64,000 nt of DNA from Mucilaginibacter sp. L196 (GTDB lineage: Bacteria > Bacteroidota > Bacteroidia > Sphingobacteriales > Sphingobacteriaceae): NCBI RefSeq assembly GCF_009765905.1, contig NZ_LMUO01000015.1, forward strand, positions 28,093 through 92,092, written 5' to 3'. Shown in pieces: positions 48,527 through 58,001 of the stretch. Position numbers and translations under genes: made by a program. Within the stretch, counting starts at the first letter, position 1. Every line of letters begins with the position of its first letter. Below the pieces are notes generated by a model that searched no databases, was not told where the DNA came from, and was given only the letters and a program-made list of their open reading frames with translations.

Positions 48527-50032
48527 ATGGGGTTAAAAGCTGCGCTGAGTAAAGTATTTGCCGTGCTGGTTAACCGGCAATTGAATAACATTCGCTACAA
48601 TGCGGCGGCTCTGCAGGAAAAAACTTTCCAAAAACTCATCAATCAGGCTAAAAATACGGAGTTTGGTAAGGCACATGACTTTGCCAAGATCAGCAGTTAT
48701 GACGAGTTTAAAAAGCTCGTACCTGTGCGTGATTACGAAGAGCTTCGCCCCTATATTGAGCGTGTAGTCAATGGCGAAGAAAATATTTTATGGCCGGGAA
48801 AACCGCTTTATCTAACTAAAACTTCGGGCACTACTTCAGGTGTTAAATATATCCCAATTTCAAAGGAAAGCATGCCTGCGCATATTACCTCAGCACGCAA
48901 TGCCTTGTTGAGCTACGTACATGAAACCGGGAATGCGGATTTTTTAAATGGTAAGCTCATCTTTTTACAGGGCAGCCCAATTTTAAGTAAAAAAGCAGGA
49001 ATTGAAACCGGCAGGCTATCGGGCATTGTTGCCCATCATGTGCCGGGGTATCTGCAAAAAAACAGGATGCCCAGTTATGAGATCAATTGCATTGAGGATT
49101 GGGAGCAAAAAGTAGATGCTATTGTTGATGAAACCAGTAGTGAAGACATGCGACTGATATCGGGCATACCGCCCTGGTGCCAGATGTATTTCGACAGGCT
49201 TTCAGCAAAAAGTGGCGGCAAAAAAATCAGGGAGATATTCCCCAACTTTAAACTGTTTGTATATGGCGGGGTGAATTATGAACCATATCGTGCACGAATA
49301 GAAGAAAGTATCGGCTTCGCCATTGATACCATTGAAACTTACCCGGCATCTGAAGGGTTTATCGCTTTCCAGGATTCGCAAAAAGAAAAGGGCTTATTGT
49401 TACAAGTTGATTCGGGAATATTTTATGAGTTTATCCCGGTTGATGAGTTTTTTAATGAAAACCCAACCCGCATCAGCTTAAAAGACATCGAACTAAATAA
49501 AAATTACGCGCTGATATTAAATACCAATGCTGGTTTGTGGGGATATAGTTTGGGCGATACGGCTAAATTCATCTCGAAAGATCCATATAAGATATTAGTT
49601 ACCGGGCGAATCAAACATTTTATATCGGCCTTCGGCGAGCATGTGATTGGTGAAGAAGTTGAACATGCTTTGATGAGCGTGGCCAAACAGGAAGGTATAG
49701 ATGTTGTTGAGTTTACCGTTGCCCCGCAGGTTACCCCACCAGCTGGTGAATTACCGTACCATGAATGGTTTGTAGAATTTGGTACTGAGCCCGCAGATAT
49801 AAATGCATTCAGACAAAAAGTTGATGAGGCCCTGCAAAAGAAAAATATTTACTACTTTGACCTGATTAAAGGCAATATTCTGCAGCCTTTGGTTATAAGA
49901 AGTTTAAAAAAGGATACTTTTATAAACTATATGCGTGCCCAAGGGAAACTTGGCGGGCAAAATAAAGTGCCGAGATTGGCAAACGATAGAAAGATTGCAG
50001 ACGGATTAAAGGAGTATATTAAAATTGACTGA
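48527..50032 (+). CDS. GH3 (auxin-responsive) family acyl-adenylate/amide synthetase-like protein
   Basis: 501 residues. LTKTSGTTSGVKYIPISKESM (about 99-119) is the P-loop-like motif of the ANL/GH3 superfamily, followed by SGIPPWCQMYFDRL, FKLFVYGGVNYEPYRARIEES, ETYPASEGFIAFQ (motif 2) and YSLGDTAKFISKDPYKILVTGRIKHFIS with the Asp/Lys ATP contacts of motif 3. Plant GH3 enzymes conjugate amino acids to acyl acids; the bacterial substrate is unknown. Its last codons overlap the dxr start by 8 bases. Confidence 0.87.
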   Translation: MGLKAALSKVFAVLVNRQLNNIRYNAAALQEKTFQKLINQAKNTEFGKAHDFAKISSYDEFKKLVPVRDYEELRPYIERVVNGEENILWPGKPLYLTKTSGTTSGVKYIPISKESMPAHITSARNALLSYVHETGNADFLNGKLIFLQGSPILSKKAGIETGRLSGIVAHHVPGYLQKNRMPSYEINCIEDWEQKVDAIVDETSSEDMRLISGIPPWCQMYFDRLSAKSGGKKIREIFPNFKLFVYGGVNYEPYRARIEESIGFAIDTIETYPASEGFIAFQDSQKEKGLLLQVDSGIFYEFIPVDEFFNENPTRISLKDIELNKNYALILNTNAGLWGYSLGDTAKFISKDPYKILVTGRIKHFISAFGEHVIGEEVEHALMSVAKQEGIDVVEFTVAPQVTPPAGELPYHEWFVEFGTEPADINAFRQKVDEALQKKNIYYFDLIKGNILQPLVIRSLKKDTFINYMRAQGKLGGQNKVPRLANDRKIADGLKEYIKID

Positions 50033-51209
50033 CGTAAAAAACATAGCCATACTGGGCTCTACCGGAAGCATCGGCACACAAGCACTTGATGTTATTAGCG
50101 GTAACCCTGATCTTTTCAGGGCGTATGTGATCACTGCACAAAAGAGCGCTGATCTGCTGATCGCGCAGGCGCTGCGGTTTAATCCTGCTTACGCTATTAT
50201 TTGTGATGAGGATAAATATCAGTATGTAAAAAATGCGCTTGCCGGTACCGAGGTAAAAGTTTTAGCCGGTATTGACTCAATAACAGATATTGTTACGCAC
50301 CCCGAAATACATATGGTATTGACTGCCATGGTTGGGTTCTCGGGATTGGAGCCTACTATTGCTGCAATTAAAGCTGGCAAAGACATCGCGTTAGCAAATA
50401 AAGAAACCCTGGTTGTTGCCGGTGAACTGATAACTGGTTTAGCCAAAGCACACGACGTAAAAATATTACCTGTTGATTCCGAACATTCCGCTATTTTTCA
50501 GTGCCTTGCAGGCGAAGACAATAATGCGATTGAGAAGATCATCCTGACTGCTTCGGGCGGCCCATTCAGGGGTAAGAATCTTAATTTCCTGGCTCATGTA
50601 ATGCGTGAGGATGCATTAAAACATCCAAACTGGGTAATGGGTGCCAAAATCACTATTGATTCGGCCTCGCTGATGAATAAGGGACTTGAAGTGATAGAAG
50701 CTAAGTGGTTGTTTGATCTGGAAACCGAGCAAATTGATGTAATCGTTCATCCGCAATCCATCATTCATTCGATGGTACAGTTTGAGGATGGCTCAATCAA
50801 AGCGCAAATGGGTTTACCGGATATGAAATTGCCTATTCAGTATGCTTTTACTTACCCCAATAGGTTAAAAAACGATTTTAAGCGCTTTAATTTTACCGAC
50901 TACCCTAACCTTACTTTTGAAAAAGCTGATAGCAAAACTTTTCGTAACCTTGCAATAGCATTTGAGGCTTTAAAACAAGGCGGCAATATGCCTTGTATAA
51001 TAAACGCCGCTAACGAAATTGCAGTGAAGGGTTTTTTAGATAATACCATAGGCTTTTTAGCCATGAGCGATATTATTGAAACCTGTATGCAAAAAATCAG
51101 TTTTATGAGTAGCCCACTATTGGATGATTATTTGAATACTGATAAAGAAACACGCATATTTGCGCAAAATTTAATAGAAAAAATGCCGTTAAAGGCAGTA
51201 CATATTTAA
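50025..51209 (+). CDS. dxr: 1-deoxy-D-xylulose 5-phosphate reductoisomerase
   Basis: 394 residues. NADPH motif IAILGSTGSIGTQALDV; ALANKETLVVAGELI; metal and substrate blocks LPVDSEHSAIFQCL and SGGPFRG; GAKITIDSASLMNKGLEVIEA. It catalyses the second step of the MEP isoprenoid pathway. The start is TTG at 50025, overlapping the GH3-like stop, with GGAG about 11 bases upstream; an ATG is not available before the Rossmann strand. It is 8 bases upstream of rseP. Confidence 0.96.
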   Translation: MTDVKNIAILGSTGSIGTQALDVISGNPDLFRAYVITAQKSADLLIAQALRFNPAYAIICDEDKYQYVKNALAGTEVKVLAGIDSITDIVTHPEIHMVLTAMVGFSGLEPTIAAIKAGKDIALANKETLVVAGELITGLAKAHDVKILPVDSEHSAIFQCLAGEDNNAIEKIILTASGGPFRGKNLNFLAHVMREDALKHPNWVMGAKITIDSASLMNKGLEVIEAKWLFDLETEQIDVIVHPQSIIHSMVQFEDGSIKAQMGLPDMKLPIQYAFTYPNRLKNDFKRFNFTDYPNLTFEKADSKTFRNLAIAFEALKQGGNMPCIINAANEIAVKGFLDNTIGFLAMSDIIETCMQKISFMSSPLLDDYLNTDKETRIFAQNLIEKMPLKAVHI

Positions 51210-51217
51210 TATATATA

Positions 51218-52549
51218 ATGAGTATAGTAATAATGGTTGGCCAGTTGCTACTGGGACTTGCGATCCTGGTAATTCTGCATGAACTTGGTCACTTTTTAGC
51301 CGCACGAGCTTTTGGTATTAAGGTTGAAAAGTTTTACCTATTTTTTGATGCATGGAATTTTAGCCTGTTTAAATTCACTTACAAAGGTATTGAATACGGT
51401 GTAGGCTGGCTACCGTTAGGTGGTTATGTGAAGATTGCCGGTATGATTGATGAATCGATGGATACCGATCAATTACAAGGGCCTCCGCAGCCCTGGGAGT
51501 TTCGCTCAAAACCGGCATGGCAACGTTTAATAGTAATGTTAGCCGGAATTTTTGTAAATATTATTGTATGTATTTTCATATTTTGGATGCTGACCCTTAA
51601 ATATGGCGAAACCTATACCCCCGTTAAAAATGCGCATTATGGTATTGTGCCGGGAAAGGTTGGCATGAAAATGGGACTTGAACCAGGCGACCAGATTTAT
51701 GCGGTTAATGGTGTACCTATTAAACGCTTTGAAGATATAATCAGTCCAAATGTGTTATTAAATCAATCGATACTTGATGTATTACGCGGCAATCAGCATT
51801 TACAATTTACTGTTCCGAAAGGGATATTAAATGATTTGTCGGATGATGGCACCGATCTATTTGTAAACCATGACCCGCGAAGCCATTTTATGGTAGACTC
51901 GGTAGTTGTAGGCGGCAATGCCCAGAAAGCAGGATTGAAAAAAGGCGATAGCATATTAGCCGTTAACAACAACCCGGTACCGTTTTTTGATCAGTTACAA
52001 TCACAATTATTATCGAATAAAAACAAGTCGGTACAGTTATCGGTAAAACGTAACGGCGTGCTGCTTCAGCTTAATTCAAACATAACCGCGGAAGGTACAA
52101 TAGGTATTGTGGCTAAGAGAGACCTGCCAAAGCAAGACACCTTAAAATTTGGCTTTTTAGGCTCGTTGCCTGTTGGTGTAATTAAAGCGTGGAGTACTTT
52201 TAGTGATAATGCCAAAGGCTTAGGCAAAATATTTACCGGCGATGTTAAAATTAACAAAGGTTTAGGCGGCCCGGTAAAGATAGCAACCATGTTTGGCGGC
52301 CAGATTGATTGGGGGCATTTCTGGAGCCTTGTAGGTGTACTCTCGATGGTATTAGCAATAACTAACCTGTTGCCTATACCTGCACTTGATGGAGGTCACT
52401 CCCTATTCCTATTAATAGAAATGATTAAAGGCAAACCATTAAGCGATAAATTTTTAGAACGGGCACAATTAGTTGGCTTTGTTTTATTGATCACTTTAAT
52501 GGTATTTGTTTTTGGTAACGATATATTTAAGTTGATTATGAAGCACTAA
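51218..52549 (+). CDS. rseP: RIP site-2 zinc metalloprotease RseP
   Basis: 443 residues. The first membrane helix holds HELGHFLAARAFGIKVEKF (HExxH zinc site near 22-26) and the C-terminal region holds NLLPIPALDGGHSLFLL with the third ligand Asp. Two PDZ domains lie between: GLEPGDQIYAVNGVPIK and GLKKGDSILAVNNNPVP. It cleaves anti-sigma factors or signal-peptide remnants within the membrane. The dxr-rseP order is common in bacteria. The unit ends in the palindrome at 52575-52620. Confidence 0.95.
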   Translation: MSIVIMVGQLLLGLAILVILHELGHFLAARAFGIKVEKFYLFFDAWNFSLFKFTYKGIEYGVGWLPLGGYVKIAGMIDESMDTDQLQGPPQPWEFRSKPAWQRLIVMLAGIFVNIIVCIFIFWMLTLKYGETYTPVKNAHYGIVPGKVGMKMGLEPGDQIYAVNGVPIKRFEDIISPNVLLNQSILDVLRGNQHLQFTVPKGILNDLSDDGTDLFVNHDPRSHFMVDSVVVGGNAQKAGLKKGDSILAVNNNPVPFFDQLQSQLLSNKNKSVQLSVKRNGVLLQLNSNITAEGTIGIVAKRDLPKQDTLKFGFLGSLPVGVIKAWSTFSDNAKGLGKIFTGDVKINKGLGGPVKIATMFGGQIDWGHFWSLVGVLSMVLAITNLLPIPALDGGHSLFLLIEMIKGKPLSDKFLERAQLVGFVLLITLMVFVFGNDIFKLIMKH

Positions 52550-52574
52550 TAAGTGCCAAGGTTAATTACTTACA

Positions 52575-52620
52575 AAAACAAAAAGCGTTTAATGATTAAT
52601 CATTAAACGCTTTTTGTTTT
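52575..52620. terminator. Perfect 46-base palindrome, bidirectional terminator
   Basis: Every base from 52575 to 52597 pairs with 52620 to 52598, with AAAACAAAAAGCG at the left and CGCTTTTTGTTTT at the right. It lies between convergent rseP (plus) and a DUF4199 gene (minus) and can terminate transcription from both sides. Confidence 0.85.
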
Positions 52621-52634
52621 GATACAGTTATTAC

Positions 52635-53207
52635 TTATTCTATCGTTTCGTTGCCAGCTTCGGTAGCGAACAAAGGCGGAGTTTTTTTAACACAGGCGGC
52701 TATAATAAGGCTTATAACAGTGTAAAAGGCAATTCCAGAACCTAATCCAACAAGTTCATTAAATATTGATGGTTCCAGTTTAGCTATAAATTCGCCATCG
52801 GTGTACATTTTGGTGCTATCATCTATTTGCGTTTGGTCCATGCCAAACTTTTCTAATCGTTGTGACATGGTATCGGCCAAAGCATCATTTATCCTTTGCG
52901 GCAACGTTGGATTTAACTTCATAATTATAAAATTAAGTACCAAGCCTATCACTACAAGGCAAACACTCATAATAAAAAGGCTTAGGAATGCCTGGCCAAA
53001 ACTCCAAAAGCCACCAATTCTTTTTCTTATATCTATCGCTAATATTACTAATAGCGCAATAACTATCACCAGGGATAGTATAGGCACTACAAAATTGGTG
53101 TATTGTATAACCGGATTAATAAAAAAGAATATTATCGTAAATAAGGCAGAAATTCCGCCTATAATGAGGCCATTTCTGAAAGAAAGGTTGTAAAGTAATT
53201 GCTTCAT
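52635..53207 (-). CDS. DUF4199 family membrane protein (copy 1)
   Basis: 190 residues with four hydrophobic helices (about 12-30, 35-57, 72-95, and a last at 160-180), the DUF4199 layout. RNGLIIGGISALFTIIFFF, IRKRIGGFWSFGQAF and the Asn/Gln-rich periplasmic loop before the last helix are typical. Function is unknown. It is paralogous to the upstream gene and separated from it by a long hairpin. Ends in ACVKKTPPLFATEAGNETIE, a cytoplasmic tail. Confidence 0.85.
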   Translation of the reverse strand: MKQLLYNLSFRNGLIIGGISALFTIIFFFINPVIQYTNFVVPILSLVIVIALLVILAIDIRKRIGGFWSFGQAFLSLFIMSVCLVVIGLVLNFIIMKLNPTLPQRINDALADTMSQRLEKFGMDQTQIDDSTKMYTDGEFIAKLEPSIFNELVGLGSGIAFYTVISLIIAACVKKTPPLFATEAGNETIE

Positions 53208-53212
53208 AGATA

Positions 53213-53287
53213 AGTTTCCATTTATGATTAGTTTGTGTTGAATAAAATTAAGAAATATTATTCAACACAAACTAACAAATGGAAACT
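53213..53287. repeat. Long inverted repeat between the two DUF4199 genes
   Basis: Arms AGTTTCCATTTATGATTAG... (53213-53245) and ...CTAACAAATGGAAACT (53257-53287) pair over about 30 bases with few mismatches around an 11-base loop. It lies in the 90-base gap between copies 2 and 1 (minus strand) and could reduce read-through or stabilise the upstream mRNA end. Confidence 0.75.
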
Positions 53288-53297
53288 CGTATTTAGA

Positions 53298-53897
53298 TTA
53301 TTCCACTGTTTTTTCGACCAAAATAGTCCGCTCTTTTTTAAAGACAGCAGATAACATTACCGCTAAAACGAAGGTTATCAAAATATTTTCAGGAATACTT
53401 TCAACAATTGCCCATTGACCATTGTCGACTTGTACACTAAAATTCTTTTTTTCGAAAGCTAAATCCTGGGTGATTTGCGCCGGAGGCATTCCGTCAAGTT
53501 TGTCTTTCAGCATTCTGGATTCCACCATAACCGCACCTATCTTTTGAACCATATTCGGCTCCACCAGCTTAACAAATAAAATATCGCGCCCTATGGTAAG
53601 CATTATATATGTGGTGAACAACATAATAAATATGGCTGTAACCGCTTGCCTGAAAGACCAATAGCCCCCAATGCTTTTCCTGATATTAAGTGTAAATAGG
53701 ATGATAGTAATAAGTGGGATTACAATGGTAAGAATAAACGAACCTGGCAGTATTAATAATGGATGCGATTCAACAGTACCTGTCATGTAATAAAACGACA
53801 GGATGTTTACAACCACAACAATACAACCTAAAAACAGCCCCTTAATAAGTCCTTTCTTTTTTACGTCGGAACCAACACCCCCTAATTTTATAGCCAT
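53298..53897 (-). CDS. DUF4199 family membrane protein (copy 2)
   Basis: 199 residues from the ATG at 53897; a TTG six codons earlier would overlap the acidic-protein gene. Four helices in the same arrangement as copy 1, with GLIKGLFLGCIVVVVNIL and IRKSIGGYWSFRQAVTAIFIM as the shared blocks. It starts 4 bases after the acidic-protein stop, so it is translated from that message. The divergence between the copies is considerable, so the duplication is old. Function is unknown. Confidence 0.83.
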   Translation of the reverse strand: MAIKLGGVGSDVKKKGLIKGLFLGCIVVVVNILSFYYMTGTVESHPLLILPGSFILTIVIPLITIILFTLNIRKSIGGYWSFRQAVTAIFIMLFTTYIMLTIGRDILFVKLVEPNMVQKIGAVMVESRMLKDKLDGMPPAQITQDLAFEKKNFSVQVDNGQWAIVESIPENILITFVLAVMLSAVFKKERTILVEKTVE

Positions 53898-53901
53898 GTG
53901 C

Positions 53902-54570
53902 TTAGTTAAACGCAATTAATATTTCTAATACCGCCATATCAAACTCAGGGTTTGGCGCGCTTTCGGCTACTGCTGCATATTCGTCGTCGGAGAAATCAGA
54001 ATTTGAGAAGAAACACATCATCGGATAAAACAATTCTTTTACTTCCGAATCATCAGGCAAACTCTCTGCCATACGGGCAATTTCATCAACCGGGCTTTCA
54101 ATTAATATCTGGTTAGCTATTACTGGTTCATAGATACGGTATTCGTCTTGAAACTCATCCTCATCAACCAGTAAAAACTCTTTTAAATAATCTTCTAATC
54201 CCGGTTCAATATCTTCGTCTTCACATTCGTTTAAATACAGCAGCAGGTTTAATAATTCAGTACCCCTGTCTAAAGTATCTTCTTCGATGGCTTCCCATTC
54301 CGGAGAATCCAGGTAATCTTCTTCCAGTTTTTTAACATCCTGGCTAAAGAAGTTGATCATCAGCATATCAAAGAATACTTCGCGCAGTTCTTCAATTTCT
54401 GAATTATCATCAAATACAGCATCCAGCAGGTCAACTTTGCTTAGGAAATCTTCTTCAGAAGAAAATACTTCGAAAAAAGTATCGCTAAGCGCTACGGCTT
54501 CAAAGTCGGTATATTCAGCGAAGGCGCCAAGGGCAGCTTCGATCGCGGTTTTAATTTTCGGGTCGATCAT
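53902..54570 (-). CDS. Strongly acidic protein of unknown function
   Basis: 222 residues with about 63 Asp/Glu against about 11 Lys/Arg, giving a very low pI. No signal peptide or membrane helix. It looks all-helical, with Leu-rich amphipathic segments (LLNLLLYLNECEDEDIEPGLEDYLKEF). It begins MIDPKIKTAIEAALGAFAEYTDFEAVALSD. I do not recognise a family; DNA-mimic or protein-binding roles are conceivable but unsupported. It lies 5 bases after the dihydroorotase-like gene and 4 bases before DUF4199 copy 2. Confidence 0.75.
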   Translation of the reverse strand: MIDPKIKTAIEAALGAFAEYTDFEAVALSDTFFEVFSSEEDFLSKVDLLDAVFDDNSEIEELREVFFDMLMINFFSQDVKKLEEDYLDSPEWEAIEEDTLDRGTELLNLLLYLNECEDEDIEPGLEDYLKEFLLVDEDEFQDEYRIYEPVIANQILIESPVDEIARMAESLPDDSEVKELFYPMMCFFSNSDFSDDEYAAVAESAPNPEFDMAVLEILIAFN

Positions 54571-54575
54571 GATCG

Positions 54576-55829
54576 TTATGATTTAAATAGGTGATTGTTA
54601 TTACAAACTAACAGTACTTTACCCTTTAAGTTCTGCCCGATGAAAGGAGAATTATGGGATTTAGACTGATTATTTTGTTTGGTATACTGCCATTCCTCAT
54701 TAGGATCAAGCAAGGCAAGGTTAGCTTTTTTTCCTTCGATGATGATGGATGCTTCTACGTTTAATATTTCGCGGGGCTTCACGGCCATTTTTTGGACGAT
54801 CAGGTCCAGATCAAGACCGGCTTTTAGTACTGTTGAAAATGCCGTTTGCAAAGTAATATTGCCATATTCAGCTACTTCAAACTCTACATCTTTGAACTCC
54901 ACTTCGTGCGGGGTATGTTGTGTGACAATGGCATCGATAGTGCCATCTTTTAAGCCAGCTATTAGCGCCTCAACATCCGATTGGGTACGTAGTGGTGGCT
55001 TTACTTTATATTGGCTGTCGAAGCCCGCTAAGGCTTCATCTGTCAACAATAAATGATGCGCGGCAACATCACAGGTTACTTTAAGTCCTTTTTTCTTGGC
55101 ATCCCTGATCAGTTCAACCGAACGTGTGGTTGAAATGGTGCTGAAATGTATTTTTGATTCGGTGTATTCGGCCAGGTAAAGATCACGGGCGATCATCAAT
55201 TCCTCGGCAAGCGATGGGATACCTTTCATACCTAATAGCGTACTCATTTCGCCTTCGTGTACTTTTGCTTTTCCGGCGATGGCGGTATCTTCAGGATATG
55301 ACATGATCAAGGCGCCGAAGCCCTTCGTATAAAGCAGGGAGCGTTCCATTAAGCCGGCATCCTGTACCGGGCGGTTGCCATCGGTAAAGGCTTTAGCGCC
55401 GCTCAGGAACATGTCGTACATCTCGGCCATGTCCTTACCATCTCGTTTGTGCGAGATAGCACCCAGCGGATAAACATCAACAAGATTGTTTTTCGCGCGG
55501 TTAAGCAGATATTCAACCTCCGCTTTCGAATGTACAGGCGGTTGGGTATTGGGCATTAAAGCGATGCCGGTAAAACCACCGGATGCAGCTGCTTTTGTAC
55601 CAGATTGTAAATCCTCTTTAGTTTCCAGCCCAAGTTCGCCAATGTTACAGTTCAAATCAAAGAAACCGGGCGATACAAACTTCCCGGTGCCATCAACAAC
55701 TTCGGCCTTGGCATTTACTTTGGGCGCAATGAGTGTGATGTAGCCGTCTTCAACAAGAATGTCGACAACTTTTTGATGAAATGAAGAGTTTGGATCGATT
55801 ACAGTGGCGGATTTGATAAGCAAATTCAT
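54576..55829 (-). CDS. Dihydroorotase-like amidohydrolase lacking metal ligands
   Basis: 417 residues, collinear with class I dihydroorotase. But the HxH metal motif after PGFFDL reads NCN (residues 60-62), the HxxH(V/I)ST block reads HFSTIST so the second His is absent, and the active-site Asp of TDHAPH is Gln304 in TQHTPH. Substrate-side blocks survive: GFTGIALMPNTQPP, KVKPPLRTQSD. Such pseudo-dihydroorotases (PyrC'-like) in other bacteria pair with aspartate transcarbamoylase; this may be a structural partner here, or inactive. No pyrB is visible in the window. Confidence 0.85.
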   Translation of the reverse strand: MNLLIKSATVIDPNSSFHQKVVDILVEDGYITLIAPKVNAKAEVVDGTGKFVSPGFFDLNCNIGELGLETKEDLQSGTKAAASGGFTGIALMPNTQPPVHSKAEVEYLLNRAKNNLVDVYPLGAISHKRDGKDMAEMYDMFLSGAKAFTDGNRPVQDAGLMERSLLYTKGFGALIMSYPEDTAIAGKAKVHEGEMSTLLGMKGIPSLAEELMIARDLYLAEYTESKIHFSTISTTRSVELIRDAKKKGLKVTCDVAAHHLLLTDEALAGFDSQYKVKPPLRTQSDVEALIAGLKDGTIDAIVTQHTPHEVEFKDVEFEVAEYGNITLQTAFSTVLKAGLDLDLIVQKMAVKPREILNVEASIIIEGKKANLALLDPNEEWQYTKQNNQSKSHNSPFIGQNLKGKVLLVCNNNHLFKS

Positions 55830-55859
55830 TTGCGCTGCGTTATGGGTGGATTTATTTTG

Positions 55860-57911
55860 CTACTCTTTAGCTCGCGAAATCACTTGTTTATCAGGCTTAT
55901 AGCACCTAACCAACAATATTTCAACGGCTAAAAATATCAAAGCCAAAATTATACAAAGTTTCCATAATTGTAAGCCTATATTTATATCAGTGACCGCATT
56001 TTTTAATGAGGCCGTACCAGCCTGCAAAATTGAACCCGATTTCGGCAGGATTTTAGTTAGATCAGCGGGTGTTAAATAGGTAAGATCGGATTCGCTGCGG
56101 CTATCATTAAAAGCTAATACAGCTACCGTGCTATCCTGCTTTTGCAGGTTGTAGGTGCCGGTTTGCTGTACTTCATCGGATAGATAAAGCAGGGTGCTCC
56201 CCTCCTGCTGCCTAACATCAGGAATAATGCTGATGCTATCTTTAACTAACTTCAACAGTTGTTTTTCTCCTGTTTGAATGGGTGGCACTTCAATGGCTTC
56301 GCTTTGACCGATGGTATAAAACAGTGGCAGATCGTGGCCGCTTAATAAAGCGATCCTAAACATCACCGGTAAAAACAGTGCATGGCGTTGCAGGTTGCTG
56401 AAATCATCATTCAATGCTACCGCCGAAACGTAAACTTTGCCCTTTCCGCTTGAGCTTTCCGTTAAAAATGGACTGTTACCCGGCAGAGCCATCAGATTTT
56501 GACTATTGTTTGATGATACTAACTGGTAGTATTTTTTTACGATGGGCAGATCCGGATTTTGTGGGTAATTGTCGAAGATATTTTTGAATACCTGGCTTTG
56601 CAGGTTGATGTTTGAAACTTTAATCGCTTCTGTTTGCAATTTATTGGGATAAGGCGCATTCATGGGCTGTAGTAAAGCCTGATAAGTGTTGATGTCTGCA
56701 TCAGCAGAGGGAAATACTACGAGCGAACCGCCTTTTGCTACGTAAGATTTTAGTTGTTGTGCCAAGCCTGCTGAAATGGATTTAATATCACTTAAAACGA
56801 TGAATGGGTAACGGCTTAATCCCGCGTAATCTACGTTACCGGCGGGAACGTCTTTCACATCAAAAAACTTATCGGCTGCAAATACAGCTTTTAAATAGGC
56901 GTTTGCTGTACCATCGTCAACCAATAAAACTGGCATTTGCTGTTTTACATTAAAGCTGAAGTAGAAATCGTTATCAAAGGTGACCGGGTTATCCTGCAAA
57001 GTAACCTTACCTTGTTGCCAACCTGCTTGTAAACCGGAGAACGACAAGGTATCATTTTGGGCCGATCTTGGATTTACAGTATAACTGCCCAAAGCTTTTT
57101 GCTCTTTATTGATGAGCACTTTGAGCGGAATCTTCTCCGCCTTTGCATCTGCATAATTATGCAGGCGGACCACTAATTTTTCACTTTCGCCGGGGCGATG
57201 AATGGCGCTTAATAGCCAAACCGAATCAACCGCCACATTGGGTAATTTACTGGCTTTAAGCTGTACAAAATTGATCCGTGCGCCAGTATCGGTTTTAAGT
57301 GCTTGTATAGGTGATATATTCTTTTGAAAATCAGAGATCACGTAAATAGATTTAACCGCATTAGCCTGCATGCCCAACAAGCTTTGCTGGCGGTTGATGA
57401 TCTGTTGCAGGTTCCTGCTCTGCGGGCTTATTTTTACTGCATCAACCGCATCGTTAAATTCATCGCGACTTAGTAAACGCTGGTGCTTACCTTCAAAGTC
57501 CTGGGTAAGCAACTGAAAGCGGTCATTTATACCGTAGGCAGAGGCAATTTCTTTAGCTTTCTGTTTAGCCTGATCCAACAGTGAACCTTCGCTATTGAGG
57601 GTTTGCATGGAGTAGGAATTATCTACAAAAATGCTGACTGCCTGCTGTGTGTTGGCGTTGATGGCATGGCCGTTATTGATATATGGGCGGGCAAATGCCA
57701 GTACCAGAAAAGTTAGGGCTAATAAACGTGCTGCCAGTATCAGGCGTTCTTTAAGGTTACGGCGAGAGGATTGCTGCTCATTTATCTGTTTCAGGAACTG
57801 TACGTTACTGAAGTATACCTTTTGATACTTGCGGAAATTAAATAAATGGATGAGTACCGGGATAGCGAGTGAAACTAATGCAAATAAAAAAGCCGGGTAC
57901 AGAAAGTGCAT
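55860..57911 (-). CDS. BatA/VWA domain membrane protein
   Basis: 683 residues from the ATG at 57911, ten codons inside the longest frame, because MHFLYPAFLFALVSLAIPVLIHLFNFRKYQKVYFSN is the standard BatA-type N-terminus (two helices). A von Willebrand A domain follows with the MIDAS motif DNSYSM (about 89-94). Then come periplasmic beta domains and a glutamine-amidotransferase-like Rossmann segment (YPFIVLSDIKS, VAKGGSLVVFPSAD), and a C-terminal helix LWKLCIILALIFLAVEILLV. Its role may resemble that of the Bat (Bacteroides aerotolerance) proteins, but is unproven. Confidence 0.85.
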   Translation of the reverse strand: MHFLYPAFLFALVSLAIPVLIHLFNFRKYQKVYFSNVQFLKQINEQQSSRRNLKERLILAARLLALTFLVLAFARPYINNGHAINANTQQAVSIFVDNSYSMQTLNSEGSLLDQAKQKAKEIASAYGINDRFQLLTQDFEGKHQRLLSRDEFNDAVDAVKISPQSRNLQQIINRQQSLLGMQANAVKSIYVISDFQKNISPIQALKTDTGARINFVQLKASKLPNVAVDSVWLLSAIHRPGESEKLVVRLHNYADAKAEKIPLKVLINKEQKALGSYTVNPRSAQNDTLSFSGLQAGWQQGKVTLQDNPVTFDNDFYFSFNVKQQMPVLLVDDGTANAYLKAVFAADKFFDVKDVPAGNVDYAGLSRYPFIVLSDIKSISAGLAQQLKSYVAKGGSLVVFPSADADINTYQALLQPMNAPYPNKLQTEAIKVSNINLQSQVFKNIFDNYPQNPDLPIVKKYYQLVSSNNSQNLMALPGNSPFLTESSSGKGKVYVSAVALNDDFSNLQRHALFLPVMFRIALLSGHDLPLFYTIGQSEAIEVPPIQTGEKQLLKLVKDSISIIPDVRQQEGSTLLYLSDEVQQTGTYNLQKQDSTVAVLAFNDSRSESDLTYLTPADLTKILPKSGSILQAGTASLKNAVTDINIGLQLWKLCIILALIFLAVEILLVRCYKPDKQVISRAKE

Positions 57912-58001
57912 ATTTTGATGTGCAGATGTGCTTATATGCAAATGTGCAGAATTTTGTCTGAATTTGTCGGAACCTTGATTAATGGATTTAAGGATTTCTT
58001 T

